Part shown: one piece after another, positions 7,626 to 16,751 of the stretch
Layout: every line of letters begins with the position of its first letter
Position numbering within the stretch: position 1 is the stretch's first letter
From: JAEXZL01 sp049943125
Lineage (GTDB): Bacteria > Bacillota > Clostridia > Clostridiales > Clostridiaceae
Length of the DNA stretch: 64,000 nt
Assembly (NCBI RefSeq): GCF_049943125.1
Contig: NZ_CP188040.1
Coordinates: 3,782,001 to 3,846,000, forward strand
Reading direction: 5' to 3'
Notes under the pieces: model-generated
Seen by the model: the letters and a program-made list of their open reading frames with translations, nothing else
What the model was told of the DNA's origin: nothing
Database searches by the model: none
Made by a program: the position numbers and the translations under genes

Positions 7626-8819
7626 TTAATTATTGATTTCAATATCTCCGCTATTATTTATTACAGTAAAGGATGCAGAACTATTACCATAAGTTTTCTT
7701 AAGAGATTTGCTTATTTCTCCCTGGACATCATCTTTAAGAAACTCTGTACTGATATCACCGAGATCTGTTTTAATATCAAAGTAACCTTCCTGTTGTTCA
7801 TTTAAATTCAGAACAACTTCTCCAAGGTTATTGGTTATATGAACCTTAGAGCTTATAACCACTTCTGCAGTATACACAGTTTCACCACTGTTATTCTCTA
7901 TAAGAGTATCACCTTTTATATTTTTAGCCTCAACTTCACCTAATCTGCAGATAATATCAGCATTACCGCTTATATTTTCTGCTAGGATGCTTCCTGCATC
8001 ATTTCTTACCTTAAAACTCCCCTCTATATTATGGCCTTCTGTATCCCCAAGATTATTGGTAATTGATACCTCTCCCTTAATTCCATCAACAAACACATCT
8101 CCTAAGTTACTTGTTATATCTAATCGTCCTTCTATATCCATAACCTTAGTCTCACCAATATTATTTTCTATATCTATATTTAAAGCTTTTGGAACAGTGA
8201 TAAAGTAATCTATAGACTTAATTCTCAAGTCATTCAAAAGCCCTTGCTTTTTAGTACTTATCTTTAAGGTATGATTATTTTCTATTATAACAGTATCACG
8301 AAGCTCTGTATCACTAACATGATTATTTTTATTTCTATCTCCATAAGACACTTTCACCTCTAAAGTGATATTCTCTCCATCACCTTTTAAAACTTCAACA
8401 TTTCCCACAGCACCATCTATAGCAATTGCTTGTACCTCTGCTGCAGAAAAGCTTTCTGAAAAGCTATACTTATTTACATTTTTATCATCGAAAAAATTAA
8501 TAAAATTACCGCCATCAAAACCAGCCCAGCTGCCAAAATAATTAATACCTTTAGTAATTATCTGTGCTCCCCCTAAAAAAATAACTATTAATATAATAAT
8601 TATTATACTGAGAGGATCAACCTTTACCCTTCTATTTTCATTGCTTGGTATTAAAGAAAAAATCAATATTTCTACTCCTAATAAAATGAGAACTATTGGC
8701 CACCATTTAAAGACTGAATTAAAAAAACCCATTCCTGTTACTGTAGAATATATCCAGGCAACTCCTAGAGATATAAGAAGTATTCCTAAACTAATTGTCC
8801 CTACCTTCCACTGCTTCAT
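7626..8819 (-). CDS. LiaF-like membrane protein with DUF4097 beta-solenoid domain
   Basis: 397 residues. Residues 1-90 hold three hydrophobic helices in the LiaI/LiaF-like arrangement (KWWPIVLILLGVEILIF). The rest is a DUF4097 (toastrack-like) domain built of repeated short strands: units such as NNLGDV, NNLGDT, NNSGET, NNLGEV and NNSGDI recur every 15-20 residues. LiaF-type proteins inhibit cell-envelope stress two-component systems, but no sensor kinase is nearby, so a role in envelope stress is inference. It overlaps the upstream membrane gene by 29 bases and has its own AAAGGAGA site, so the pair is co-transcribed. Confidence 0.78.
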   Translation of the reverse strand: MKQWKVGTISLGILLISLGVAWIYSTVTGMGFFNSVFKWWPIVLILLGVEILIFSLIPSNENRRVKVDPLSIIIIILIVIFLGGAQIITKGINYFGSWAGFDGGNFINFFDDKNVNKYSFSESFSAAEVQAIAIDGAVGNVEVLKGDGENITLEVKVSYGDRNKNNHVSDTELRDTVIIENNHTLKISTKKQGLLNDLRIKSIDYFITVPKALNIDIENNIGETKVMDIEGRLDITSNLGDVFVDGIKGEVSITNNLGDTEGHNIEGSFKVRNDAGSILAENISGNADIICRLGEVEAKNIKGDTLIENNSGETVYTAEVVISSKVHITNNLGEVVLNLNEQQEGYFDIKTDLGDISTEFLKDDVQGEISKSLKKTYGNSSASFTVINNSGDIEINN

Positions 8820-9582
8820 TGCCGTCTCCTTTCTTAAATTTATTTATAAAAATAAGTCTTACTCCCAGTACTATTAGTACTACGGAAACAATTCCTTCTC
8901 TCAAATATTCAAAGACTTCCATTAGCAATCCTCTATCAATAAAGGATAATGCTATCTTATTAAATAATATTAGAATACCTAGAGCAATAAAACCAATACC
9001 TAAATATCTCATATAGGAAGAATTCAGCAGATCACTTAACACAAAATCCTCTTCATCCCCATTGATAGATACAGAAAAAATCTCCTTTAAATTAATTAAT
9101 GTATAAATTATCACTAATATCATCATAAGAGATAATACCTGCAGTGGTGCGAAGGAATATATAAAAAATATAAAAATAAATAATGATAATAATCTTACTC
9201 CTTCCTTTTTCCTCTTTAAATAAAAATGGCCGGCTCCAGGGATAATGGACAAAAACACAGCTATGAGCTTTTCATTTTCTTTCTCTAAGGTATGAATAAG
9301 CTCATCATAATTGTTATTCACCAACTTTTTCCTTAGGCTCATTACATCTATTATAGAAAATAGCCATAAAGCTGCTAAAGCTACAAAAATAAATTTTGAA
9401 TAACTATTTCCAGAGCCATAATAATAGCTTAAGTAGTTATAACCATCCATCATTACAGCTAAAAACATATAGGCTATTGCAGAGAAGGTAAATAGCGCTC
9501 CCCTTGAGTTTGCTCCAATATAATAATGTCCAAAGCCCGGGATTAAAGATAGAACTAAGGTTTTAAATTTTGACTTATACAT
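8791..9582 (-). CDS. Polytopic membrane protein with duplicated TM2-like hairpins
   Basis: 263 residues, mostly membrane segments. Two related motifs, SLIPGFGHYYIGANSRGA (about residues 12-30) and SIIPGAGHFYLKRKKEGV (about 110-128), each start a short helical hairpin similar to TM2-domain/YidH-like small membrane modules, pointing to an internal duplication. A LiaI/LiaF-like two-helix segment (LGIGFIALGILILFNKI) ends the protein. Function unknown; its overlap with the DUF4097 gene suggests a two-component membrane complex. ATG follows GGAGGTAATA. Confidence 0.7.
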   Translation of the reverse strand: MYKSKFKTLVLSLIPGFGHYYIGANSRGALFTFSAIAYMFLAVMMDGYNYLSYYYGSGNSYSKFIFVALAALWLFSIIDVMSLRKKLVNNNYDELIHTLEKENEKLIAVFLSIIPGAGHFYLKRKKEGVRLLSLFIFIFFIYSFAPLQVLSLMMILVIIYTLINLKEIFSVSINGDEEDFVLSDLLNSSYMRYLGIGFIALGILILFNKIALSFIDRGLLMEVFEYLREGIVSVVLIVLGVRLIFINKFKKGDGNEAVEGRDN

Positions 9583-9667
9583 TTATTACCTCCATGATTT
9601 CATTATAAAGCTATTATATTTTATAAAGCTTAATAAATATATGATTAATCCTTAATATTTTCTTAAA

Positions 9668-9720
9668 AAAATAGATGCACATTAAGAATTTCTAACAACA
9701 CACTTAATGCACATCTATTT
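9668..9720 (-). terminator. Terminator of the secreted-protein gene
   Basis: Long stem (AAATAGATG/CATCTATTT plus ATTAAG/CTTAAT with a two-base internal loop), followed on the minus strand by a seven-U run. Confidence 0.75.
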
Positions 9721-9749
9721 CTCTCTTTTGAATTATGCTAGTTTTAATT

Positions 9750-10199
9750 TTATTCCTGGGGCCTTATATTGATAAGCAGCATCTTAAGGATAAATTTATC
9801 TCTTTCTATGGTATCCTCAGAGGTATATAAAAATATTGCTGGGCTATCACTTTTTTGTGAGAATAAGGCATATAATTTATTATCATGACCGGTATTGCTA
9901 TTCCTGTATATACCAACGCTACCTATGGCAGTTGAAATCTCCTCAAGCTTATAATCTGCCAACACCTTACTTTTAATGGTAGTATAATAGCCACCTAAGG
10001 CTATATCTCCTCTTAAGAACTCGCTATATTCCCCATTATTTTTTATGCTCCAGCCATCGGGGAGGCTTATTGAGTAAACTTTGTTATCAAGTGATAAAGT
10101 AATAGAATTATCTATAGCATAAGCTCTAGAACCACTAATAAATAGAAATAATATCAGCCACAAAGGAAATATTTTTATAGAACTCTTATATTTCTTCAT
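9750..10199 (-). CDS. Secreted protein of unknown function
   Basis: 149 residues. It has a lysine-containing N-terminus, a hydrophobic core LWLILFLFISG and a probable signal peptidase site after SRAYA, so it is likely exported. The mature part begins with a beta-rich LSLDNKVYSISLPDGW segment and has no Cys, so it is not a lipoprotein. I recognise no family; the pattern recalls PsbP/DUF-type small extracytoplasmic domains but that is weak. Single-gene unit: AGAAGGATATAT precedes ATG 10199 and a terminator follows. Confidence 0.65.
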   Translation of the reverse strand: MKKYKSSIKIFPLWLILFLFISGSRAYAIDNSITLSLDNKVYSISLPDGWSIKNNGEYSEFLRGDIALGGYYTTIKSKVLADYKLEEISTAIGSVGIYRNSNTGHDNKLYALFSQKSDSPAIFLYTSEDTIERDKFILKMLLINIRPQE

Positions 10200-10330
10200 A
10201 TATATCCTTCTTTCTAAGGGATTTATTTCTATTATTATCTAAAAAAAATATTTTAATACAAATATCCTATATCTATATAACTAATAGGTGCTCGATAAAG
10301 TATAACTCTAAAAATTCTAAATAAAAATCA

Positions 10331-10361
10331 AACTACCTTCACCACTTAGGTGAAGGTAGTT
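10331..10361 (-). terminator. Terminator of the V-type ATPase operon
   Basis: AACTACCTTCACC and GGTGAAGGTAGTT pair perfectly; on the minus strand the stem runs into TTGATTTTTATTT immediately downstream of the ntpD stop. Confidence 0.85.
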
Positions 10362-10364
10362 CTA

Positions 10365-11009
10365 TTATAGTGCCTTATCTTCCAGCATGGATTTAACCTT
10401 CATGAGTCTAGTTAAAGCTCCTCTTTCATTTTCATCCAGCTTCATTCTTATATATTTTATTGTTTCCTGCAGCTGAGGTATAGTCATATACTCCAGAGCA
10501 TTTACTCTTCTTCTGGTTTTTTCGATTTCATCAGCCATGAGCTGACAGGCCTTTTCCACCTCTGCAAGCTTCAAAAGCCTAGGTAGGAGGTCATAAAGCT
10601 TTTTAATTGCATAATCCAGCTCTGCTGAAGTGTTGGCAAAGCCATAAGGATATATGCTGCCTTCATCTCCCTCCATGGCTCTGACAAAATTCATAACAGG
10701 AACATTTACACTCATAATATTCTTTTTAACAACCTCAAGAGTGATATTCTCCTTGGGCATGGCAATTGCCTCTTCCATAAACTCAGAACCCATAACTGCT
10801 TCAGCCATTAAAAAATCCTTAAGAGAACTGGAAAGTTCTTTTTCCACAGACTTCCTAAGCCTGTTGTTTTCCTTTATCATATCTATGAACTGCCTCATAA
10901 GCTCATCCTGCTTATCCTTTAAAAGCTTATGACCACGAGTTGCAGTACCTAATCTTTTTTTGAGCCTAGTGAGCTCCATCCTTGTTGGATTCACATTGAG
11001 CCTAGCCAT
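10365..11009 (-). CDS. ntpD: V-type ATPase subunit D (central rotor shaft)
   Basis: 214 residues, the usual size. The N-terminus has NVNPTRMELTRLKKRL, the conserved P-T-x-x-x-L start of subunit D, and both ends are long helices that form the coiled-coil shaft inside the A3B3 head. The motif RRRVNALEYMTIPQL near residue 165 is typical. It is the last gene of the operon, three bases after ntpB. Confidence 0.95.
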   Translation of the reverse strand: MARLNVNPTRMELTRLKKRLGTATRGHKLLKDKQDELMRQFIDMIKENNRLRKSVEKELSSSLKDFLMAEAVMGSEFMEEAIAMPKENITLEVVKKNIMSVNVPVMNFVRAMEGDEGSIYPYGFANTSAELDYAIKKLYDLLPRLLKLAEVEKACQLMADEIEKTRRRVNALEYMTIPQLQETIKYIRMKLDENERGALTRLMKVKSMLEDKAL

Positions 11010-11012
11010 ATG

Positions 11013-12401
11013 CTATTCTTCCTTTCCTGTGTCCACAGCTAAATACTTTTCGAGGTATTCATCTCTGATTCTCTTAAGCTCAGTTCTTGGTAATATCTTT
11101 AAGAGCTTCCAACCCAGTCCTAAAGTTTCCTCTATGGTTCTATTATTAGTATTCCCCTGAGATACATATTCATTTTCAAAGGCTTCAGCAAACTCCGCAT
11201 GCTTTTTATCTGAATCGGATAAAGCTGATTCACCAAGGATCGTAGCCAGCTCTTTGGCCTGCTTTCCCTGAGCATAAGCTGAGAATAACTGATTCATAGT
11301 ATCTGCATGGTCTTCTCTAGTCTTCCCCTTGCCGATTCCTTTGTCCTTAAGCCTTGATAAGGAAGGCAATACATCTATTGGAGGCATTATTCCTCTCTTA
11401 AAGAGCTCACGAGATAAGATAATCTGTCCCTCAGTTATGTATCCTGTAAGGTCAGGAATAGGATGTGTCTTATCCTCTTCAGGCATGGTCAATATTGGAA
11501 TTTGAGTGATTGAACCTTTACTTCCTTTTAATCTTCCAGCTCTTTCATACAAGGTTGCCAGGTCAGTATATAGATATCCTGGATATCCTCTTCTTCCTGG
11601 AACCTCTTTTCTTGCTGCAGAAACCTCACGAAGTGCTTCACAATAATTGGTTATATCAGTCATTATAACAAGAACATGCATTCCTTTTTCATAAGCTAAA
11701 TATTCTGCTGTAGTAAGTGCCATTCTTGGAGTAGATATTCTCTCTATAGCAGGATCATTAGCAAGATTCATAAACAATACTGATCTGTCTATAGCTCCAG
11801 TTCTAGTAAAGTCATCTACAAAGAATTGAGCTTCCTCAAAGGTTATACCTATGGCAGCAAAAACCACAGCAAATTTTGAGTCAGAGTTTAAAACTCTAGC
11901 CTGTCTAGCAATCTGTGCAGCTAGTTCTGCATGAGGAAGTCCTGAAGCCGAAAACACAGGAAGCTTCTGTCCTCTTACCAGTGTATTTAAGCCATCAATA
12001 GCGGATATACCTGTCTGAATAAATTCTGAAGGATAATCTCTAGCTACGGGATTTATAGGTTCTCCCTCTATATCCAATCTTTTTTCAGGGATAATTTTAG
12101 GACCATCATCCTTTGGGTTTCCAAGTCCATCAAATACCCTTCCCAGCATATCTTCTGACACCCCTAGCTCTAGAGGTCTTCCTAAAAATCTTGCCTTAGT
12201 TCCTTTAAGATTAATTCCTGAAGAACCTTCAAAGATCTGAACCATGGCTCTAGAACCATTGATTTCAAGAACCCTACCTCTTCTAAGCTCTCCAGTTTGA
12301 AGCTCTATATCAGCAATTTCATTATATTTAACACCTTCAACTCCATCTACTATCATCAAAGGTCCAACGATTTCTTTTACAGTTTTATATTCCTTAAGCA
12401 T
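11013..12401 (-). CDS. ntpB: V-type ATPase subunit B (non-catalytic head subunit)
   Basis: 462 residues starting MLKEYKTVKEIVGPL. It aligns with the regulatory B subunit: FSASGLPHAELAAQIARQA replaces a true P-loop, followed by FEEAQFFVDDF and the conserved TDMTNYCEALRE-type segment (here TDITNYCEALRE), then YPGYLYTDLATLYERAGR. ATG 12399-12401 is chosen because GGAGGGG lies eight bases upstream and it overlaps the ntpA stop by eight bases; upstream in-frame starts would extend into ntpA. Confidence 0.96.
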   Translation of the reverse strand: MLKEYKTVKEIVGPLMIVDGVEGVKYNEIADIELQTGELRRGRVLEINGSRAMVQIFEGSSGINLKGTKARFLGRPLELGVSEDMLGRVFDGLGNPKDDGPKIIPEKRLDIEGEPINPVARDYPSEFIQTGISAIDGLNTLVRGQKLPVFSASGLPHAELAAQIARQARVLNSDSKFAVVFAAIGITFEEAQFFVDDFTRTGAIDRSVLFMNLANDPAIERISTPRMALTTAEYLAYEKGMHVLVIMTDITNYCEALREVSAARKEVPGRRGYPGYLYTDLATLYERAGRLKGSKGSITQIPILTMPEEDKTHPIPDLTGYITEGQIILSRELFKRGIMPPIDVLPSLSRLKDKGIGKGKTREDHADTMNQLFSAYAQGKQAKELATILGESALSDSDKKHAEFAEAFENEYVSQGNTNNRTIEETLGLGWKLLKILPRTELKRIRDEYLEKYLAVDTGKEE

Positions 12402-14169
12402 CAATAACCCCTCCTTCACTGATAAGCTTATCAATTTCAGAGGTAAGCTCCATAGAAATTGTATCGATCCTGTCTAAATTACTCTCATCAATATACTTGC
12501 TTCTTGCTATCCTGTCTCTAACCTCCATGGCCAGAACCTTATCAAGATATACTCCAGTTTTTAATGCTCTTCTTCCTTCATCATAAAACTTTAGTATAAG
12601 CTTAAGCATTTTATATTGTTTATTTAATGAGCTATAGGTATCTACGTCATGGAAGGCATTTTGCTGAAGATAATCTTCTCTTATGGACTTAGCTGCTTCC
12701 AGCTTTAATCTATCACCTTCTGACAGTGCATCGATACCTACTAATCTAACAATTTCATCAAGATTTGCTTCCTCCTGAAGTAATGTCATAGCTTGTCCTC
12801 GAAGCTTGCTCCAATCCTCTGCTAGATTTTTATCCATCCAATCATCTATCCTACTCTGATATAAGGAGTAGGAATTAAGCCAGTTAATAGATGGAAAATG
12901 TCTTTTGTAAGCAAGCTGAGCATCAAGGCCCCAGAACACCTTTACTATTCTTAAGGTAGCCTGAGAAACCGGTTCAGATATATCTCCTCCTGGAGGTGAT
13001 ACAGCTCCTATAGCAGTTACTGCTCCTTCTCTTTCATCATCCCCAAGACAGACAACCTTTCCTGCCCTTTCATAGAATTCAGCAAGTCTTGAACCTAAGT
13101 AAGCTGGATATCCTTCGTCACCTGGCATCTCTTCAAGTCTTCCGGACATTTCTCTCAAGGCTTCTGCCCATCTAGAAGTGGAGTCAGCCATTATTGCTAC
13201 AGAATAGCCCATATCTCTAAAATACTCAGCTATGGTTATTCCAGTATATATAGAAGCTTCTCTAGCTGCCACGGGCATATTAGATGTATTTGCAATGAGC
13301 ACCGTTCTTTTCATGAGAGACTCCCCTGTTTTAGGATCCTTAAGCTCGGGAAACTCATTAAGAACATCGGTCATCTCATTTCCTCTTTCACCACAGCCTA
13401 CATATACAACTATCTCAGTATCTCCCCACTTGGCAATCTGATGCTGAACCACTGTCTTACCAGCTCCGAAGGGACCTGGCACTGAAGCAGCTCCACCCTT
13501 TGCTACAGGGAAAAAGGTATCTATAACTCTCTGACCAGTTACCATAGCCTCTTCTGGTGTAAGCTTCCTCTTATAAGGTCTTCCCCTTCTTACAGGCCAC
13601 TTCTGCATTAGAGTTACTTCTTTTATTCCGTCAGTGGTTTCAACAGTACATACAGTTTCCTCAACTGTAAAGCTACCAGAACTTATCTCTTTAATAATTC
13701 CCTGGATCCCATGAGGAATCATAATTTTTTGTGTTATTACAGTAGTTTCCTTCACAGTACCTATTATTGAACCTGGTTTAACCTTATCTCCAGCCTTTAG
13801 TACTGCTTTAAATTCCCATCTTTTATCTCTATCTAGGGATTGTACTACAACTCCCCTCTTTAAGAAGCTAGACTTAGCAGCTTCCAAATACTTATCTAGA
13901 GGTCTCTGGATTCCATCAAACATTCCTTCTATAAGACCTGGCCCTAGCTCTACGCTTAGTGGTTCTCCAACGGTATAAACAGGATCCCCCGGTCCTAGAC
14001 CTGAGGTTTCTTCATATACCTGAATAGAGGCTCTATCTCCTCTCATTTCAATAATTTCACCGATAAGACCCTGCTCTCCAACCTTACATACATCATATAT
14101 ATTAGCTTCATCCATGTACTCTGCTACTACCAGAGGTCCTGAAACTTTTATTATTCTACCGGTTTTCAA
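12394..14169 (-). CDS. ntpA: V-type ATPase catalytic subunit A
   Basis: 591 residues, normal length. The catalytic Walker A motif GPFGAGKT is at 232-239, preceded by the A-subunit-specific non-homologous insert (about 115-190), and followed by GCGERGNEMTDVL and MADSTSRWAEALREMSGRL. This subunit hydrolyses or makes ATP in the cytosolic head. It is separated from ntpG by 57 bases, the largest gap within the operon. Confidence 0.97.
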   Translation of the reverse strand: MKTGRIIKVSGPLVVAEYMDEANIYDVCKVGEQGLIGEIIEMRGDRASIQVYEETSGLGPGDPVYTVGEPLSVELGPGLIEGMFDGIQRPLDKYLEAAKSSFLKRGVVVQSLDRDKRWEFKAVLKAGDKVKPGSIIGTVKETTVITQKIMIPHGIQGIIKEISSGSFTVEETVCTVETTDGIKEVTLMQKWPVRRGRPYKRKLTPEEAMVTGQRVIDTFFPVAKGGAASVPGPFGAGKTVVQHQIAKWGDTEIVVYVGCGERGNEMTDVLNEFPELKDPKTGESLMKRTVLIANTSNMPVAAREASIYTGITIAEYFRDMGYSVAIMADSTSRWAEALREMSGRLEEMPGDEGYPAYLGSRLAEFYERAGKVVCLGDDEREGAVTAIGAVSPPGGDISEPVSQATLRIVKVFWGLDAQLAYKRHFPSINWLNSYSLYQSRIDDWMDKNLAEDWSKLRGQAMTLLQEEANLDEIVRLVGIDALSEGDRLKLEAAKSIREDYLQQNAFHDVDTYSSLNKQYKMLKLILKFYDEGRRALKTGVYLDKVLAMEVRDRIARSKYIDESNLDRIDTISMELTSEIDKLISEGGVIDA

Positions 14170-14226
14170 TATTGTAACCTTCCTTCCTAATTAAACTAGT
14201 ATACAATTAAGATTCCTAGCATAAGT

Positions 14227-14541
14227 CTATTCTCCTAATATATTTACACCTACGGCTTTTTCAACATTGTCATTTATTTTTTGTAGCCCTATGTTAAGAC
14301 TACCTTGATTGCTAGGAATTAATATTACAGCTGGAAGCAACTGTCTGTTATATCTATTAATAGTATCCTCTAAATCCTTTGCCACCTGTTCAGTTACGAA
14401 AATTACTCCATAACCAGTAAGTGCAAGCCTATCTATGGTCTTTCTAGCTTCTTCCACTTCATATACAGGGAATACCTCTATTCCTAGAGCTTTAAAGGCG
14501 AGGATAGAATTTTTATCTCCAACTACACCAATCTTATACAT
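14227..14541 (-). CDS. ntpG: V-type ATPase subunit F (NtpG-like)
   Basis: 104 residues starting MYKIGVVGDKNSILAFKALG, the standard F-subunit opening; later GYGVIFVTEQVA and PAVILIPSNQG. It binds the D shaft at the base of the rotor. ATG 14539-14541 overlaps the stop of the C subunit by eight bases; a GTG three codons upstream is less likely. Confidence 0.93.
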   Translation of the reverse strand: MYKIGVVGDKNSILAFKALGIEVFPVYEVEEARKTIDRLALTGYGVIFVTEQVAKDLEDTINRYNRQLLPAVILIPSNQGSLNIGLQKINDNVEKAVGVNILGE

Positions 14542-15535
14542 AGCTATCACGCAGCCTTTCTCTTATAACCTCTGGAGATACGTTATTCAGCTGTCCAACC
14601 ATTATTATTCTTAATAGTTTAATTTCATTTTCTTTAGCATACAGGTAGCCTATAATAGGCTCTATGCCAAAGGGTATAGTCTTTGCTCTCTTCATATAAT
14701 CCATTATATAATTCTCGATATTCTTCTCCAGTAGAGCCAGGGAGCTATTATTTATATAATATTCAATCCCTTCTCTTATTATATTGACATAATTAGTGGC
14801 AGCTAGCCTATTATGTATGTTTTCTAAGGCTTCTCCAAAAAGGATATTGAGCTTATCCATCTTAATATTGCCACCATCAATAAGATTCTTACTCAAGAAT
14901 TCTCTACCCTTATTAAGTGCTTTTATTCTGAGCACAATTTTTATATTTGTTAAATCAATAAGGATACGAAGGTATTTACTTAAATACTCTTCATTTATAC
15001 TTTTAGATATAGACAAAAGATTTTCAAAATAATATTTATCCAATATAATATCGATATTTTGTGGCTCCTTTAACTCTTCAAAGTCCTCTAAAACTGCAAC
15101 AATAGCCTTTACCATGTAATCATTTAATGCTCTATAATCTTCATTCTCCAGAGCATACTTAATTATATCAGCCTCTACAGTACCTATAGGGAATAGAAGA
15201 TCAGAAAAATCCTTATCAGAAAGTTTTGCCTTTAATAATACCTTTAAGTTATGATAATCATATTTTAAAGCCATAAAATCCACAGGCTCTGTTCTAGTAA
15301 TCATAGAATAAAGCGAGTCATAGGTTTCATTTAAAGCCTGCCTTAACAAGGTATCATACTCTTCAGGCCTCTGTACTCTGTTGAGCAATGAAGCATATTC
15401 AGTTTCCTGCAATACCTTTAGGCTATTAAAAGGAGTATCTGCATCAATCATCCTTTCAAGCTTAGATCTATCTAAGAGCCTGGTCTCCATGACCCTAATC
15501 CTTGGGATTACCTGGTTAAACATCATTTTATCCAT
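14534..15535 (-). CDS. ntpC: V-type ATPase subunit C (d-type socket linking shaft and ring)
   Basis: 333 residues, all-helical, with the repeated subunit-C features: RVMETRLLDRSKLERMIDAD at the N-terminus, the DFMALKYDYHNLKVLLKAK element (about 97-115), and the late IGYLYAKENEIKLLRIIMVG element. It joins the D/F shaft to the membrane c-ring. Confidence 0.94.
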   Translation of the reverse strand: MDKMMFNQVIPRIRVMETRLLDRSKLERMIDADTPFNSLKVLQETEYASLLNRVQRPEEYDTLLRQALNETYDSLYSMITRTEPVDFMALKYDYHNLKVLLKAKLSDKDFSDLLFPIGTVEADIIKYALENEDYRALNDYMVKAIVAVLEDFEELKEPQNIDIILDKYYFENLLSISKSINEEYLSKYLRILIDLTNIKIVLRIKALNKGREFLSKNLIDGGNIKMDKLNILFGEALENIHNRLAATNYVNIIREGIEYYINNSSLALLEKNIENYIMDYMKRAKTIPFGIEPIIGYLYAKENEIKLLRIIMVGQLNNVSPEVIRERLRDSYV

Positions 15536-15548
15536 AGGCTATCCCTCC

Positions 15549-16226
15549 TTATTCAAATAATATTTTTGCAATCTCGTACTCCAGTTCATCTCTCATACTG
15601 TTGACAAGAGCTTCGAAAGTGTTATTAATCTGAACTCCGTTTCTTTCTAGTATAAAGCCACCCTGAAAGCTGCCGGGCTCCTTGTTAATAGATATTTCCC
15701 CATTCTTTCCAGCTCTTTTTAATTCATGGTTAATCTTCTTAATCAACCTTTCGGTTCCGGTTGTATTATTTATTTTTTCCTTCACCATTTTTAAAAAAAT
15801 GTTTGAAGAGGCATCCTTATCATCTTCTTCTTCAAACTTTGATATAAAATCTTTACTGAGTATTAAGTTTTCCTCCCCTGAGATATCCAGGGATTTAATT
15901 TTATTTACTAGGTATTCCTCAAAGCTCTCTTTTTCCATGGAGTTTAGCACAGTGATAGCCCTTTGAAAGACTCCATCTATAACCTCTTGCTTTGCTGACA
16001 GCTTTCTATTTCTAACCTTCAGCTGTGCACTAGATATTATTCTTTCCTTCTTTGTAGCGCTCTCTCTTTTAGCTCTCTCTAGCTGCTGCTTTTCTAGCTC
16101 CCTAGCTTCAGAAACTCTACTATCTATAAGCTGCTGCTTTTCTTCTCTGGCAGCTCTAAGGATTTCTTCACTGGCCGTTCTTGCATCCTCTAGAATCCTG
16201 TTTTTTATGTTTTCTAAATTTGACAT
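15549..16226 (-). CDS. ntpE: V-type ATPase subunit E (peripheral stalk)
   Basis: 225 residues. The first 110 are a charged coiled coil (IKNRILEDARTASEEILRAA) and the rest a mixed alpha/beta domain ending with GGFILERNGVQINNTFEAL, the conserved subunit-E C-terminal motif. It forms the outer stalk with the small coiled-coil subunit at the operon head. An acidic insert (EEEDDKDASSN, about 135) is lineage-specific. Confidence 0.92.
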   Translation of the reverse strand: MSNLENIKNRILEDARTASEEILRAAREEKQQLIDSRVSEARELEKQQLERAKRESATKKERIISSAQLKVRNRKLSAKQEVIDGVFQRAITVLNSMEKESFEEYLVNKIKSLDISGEENLILSKDFISKFEEEDDKDASSNIFLKMVKEKINNTTGTERLIKKINHELKRAGKNGEISINKEPGSFQGGFILERNGVQINNTFEALVNSMRDELEYEIAKILFE

Positions 16227-16245
16227 TGAGTATACACCCCAAATC

Positions 16246-16734
16246 TTATATGTTTAGAACCATGAATAAAGAAGCAACAAAGCCTAACAATGCATAAGTT
16301 TCAACAAGAACAGCATAAATAACGCCCTTCATAACATCATTTGGCTTCTTTGCAAGAATTTGAACACCAGCTGCCGCTACCTTTCCCTGGAAAATCGCAG
16401 ATCTCCAACCTGTTAATGCAATTGGCATAGCTGCTATAAAATAAGCAAAACCAGTAGATAAGTCTGGAATGCTTCCGCCTAAAACACCAACATTAAGTAG
16501 TATCATAAGAGTTATAACGAAACCATAAAGACCCTGAGTTCCAGGAAGAGCTACAAGAATGAAGGTTTTACCAAACTTTTCTGGCTCTTCCGTCATAAGT
16601 CCTGCAGCAGCTTCACCAACTATTCCAATACCTCTAGCAGAACCTATACCTGAAAGGCCAACTGCTAAAAAAGCTCCTAGTAAAGCCATTATTAATCCAC
16701 CATTATTTTCTATTAACCATTGTAAAAAGTTCAT
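16246..16734 (-). CDS. ntpK: V-type ATPase c-ring proteolipid subunit K, predicted sodium type
   Basis: 162 residues with four membrane helices as two hairpins. The ion-binding residues known from the Enterococcus hirae Na+-ATPase NtpK (L61, T64, Q65, Q110, E139) are matched by L63, T66, Q67 (LPGTQGLYGF), Q116 (SAIFQGKVAAAG) and E145 (YAVLVETYALLGF). Retention of the T/Q/Q set predicts Na+ rather than H+ coupling; this is inference from family knowledge. Confidence 0.95.
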   Translation of the reverse strand: MNFLQWLIENNGGLIMALLGAFLAVGLSGIGSARGIGIVGEAAAGLMTEEPEKFGKTFILVALPGTQGLYGFVITLMILLNVGVLGGSIPDLSTGFAYFIAAMPIALTGWRSAIFQGKVAAAGVQILAKKPNDVMKGVIYAVLVETYALLGFVASLFMVLNI

Positions 16735-16751
16735 TTTTTTGACCTCCTAAA

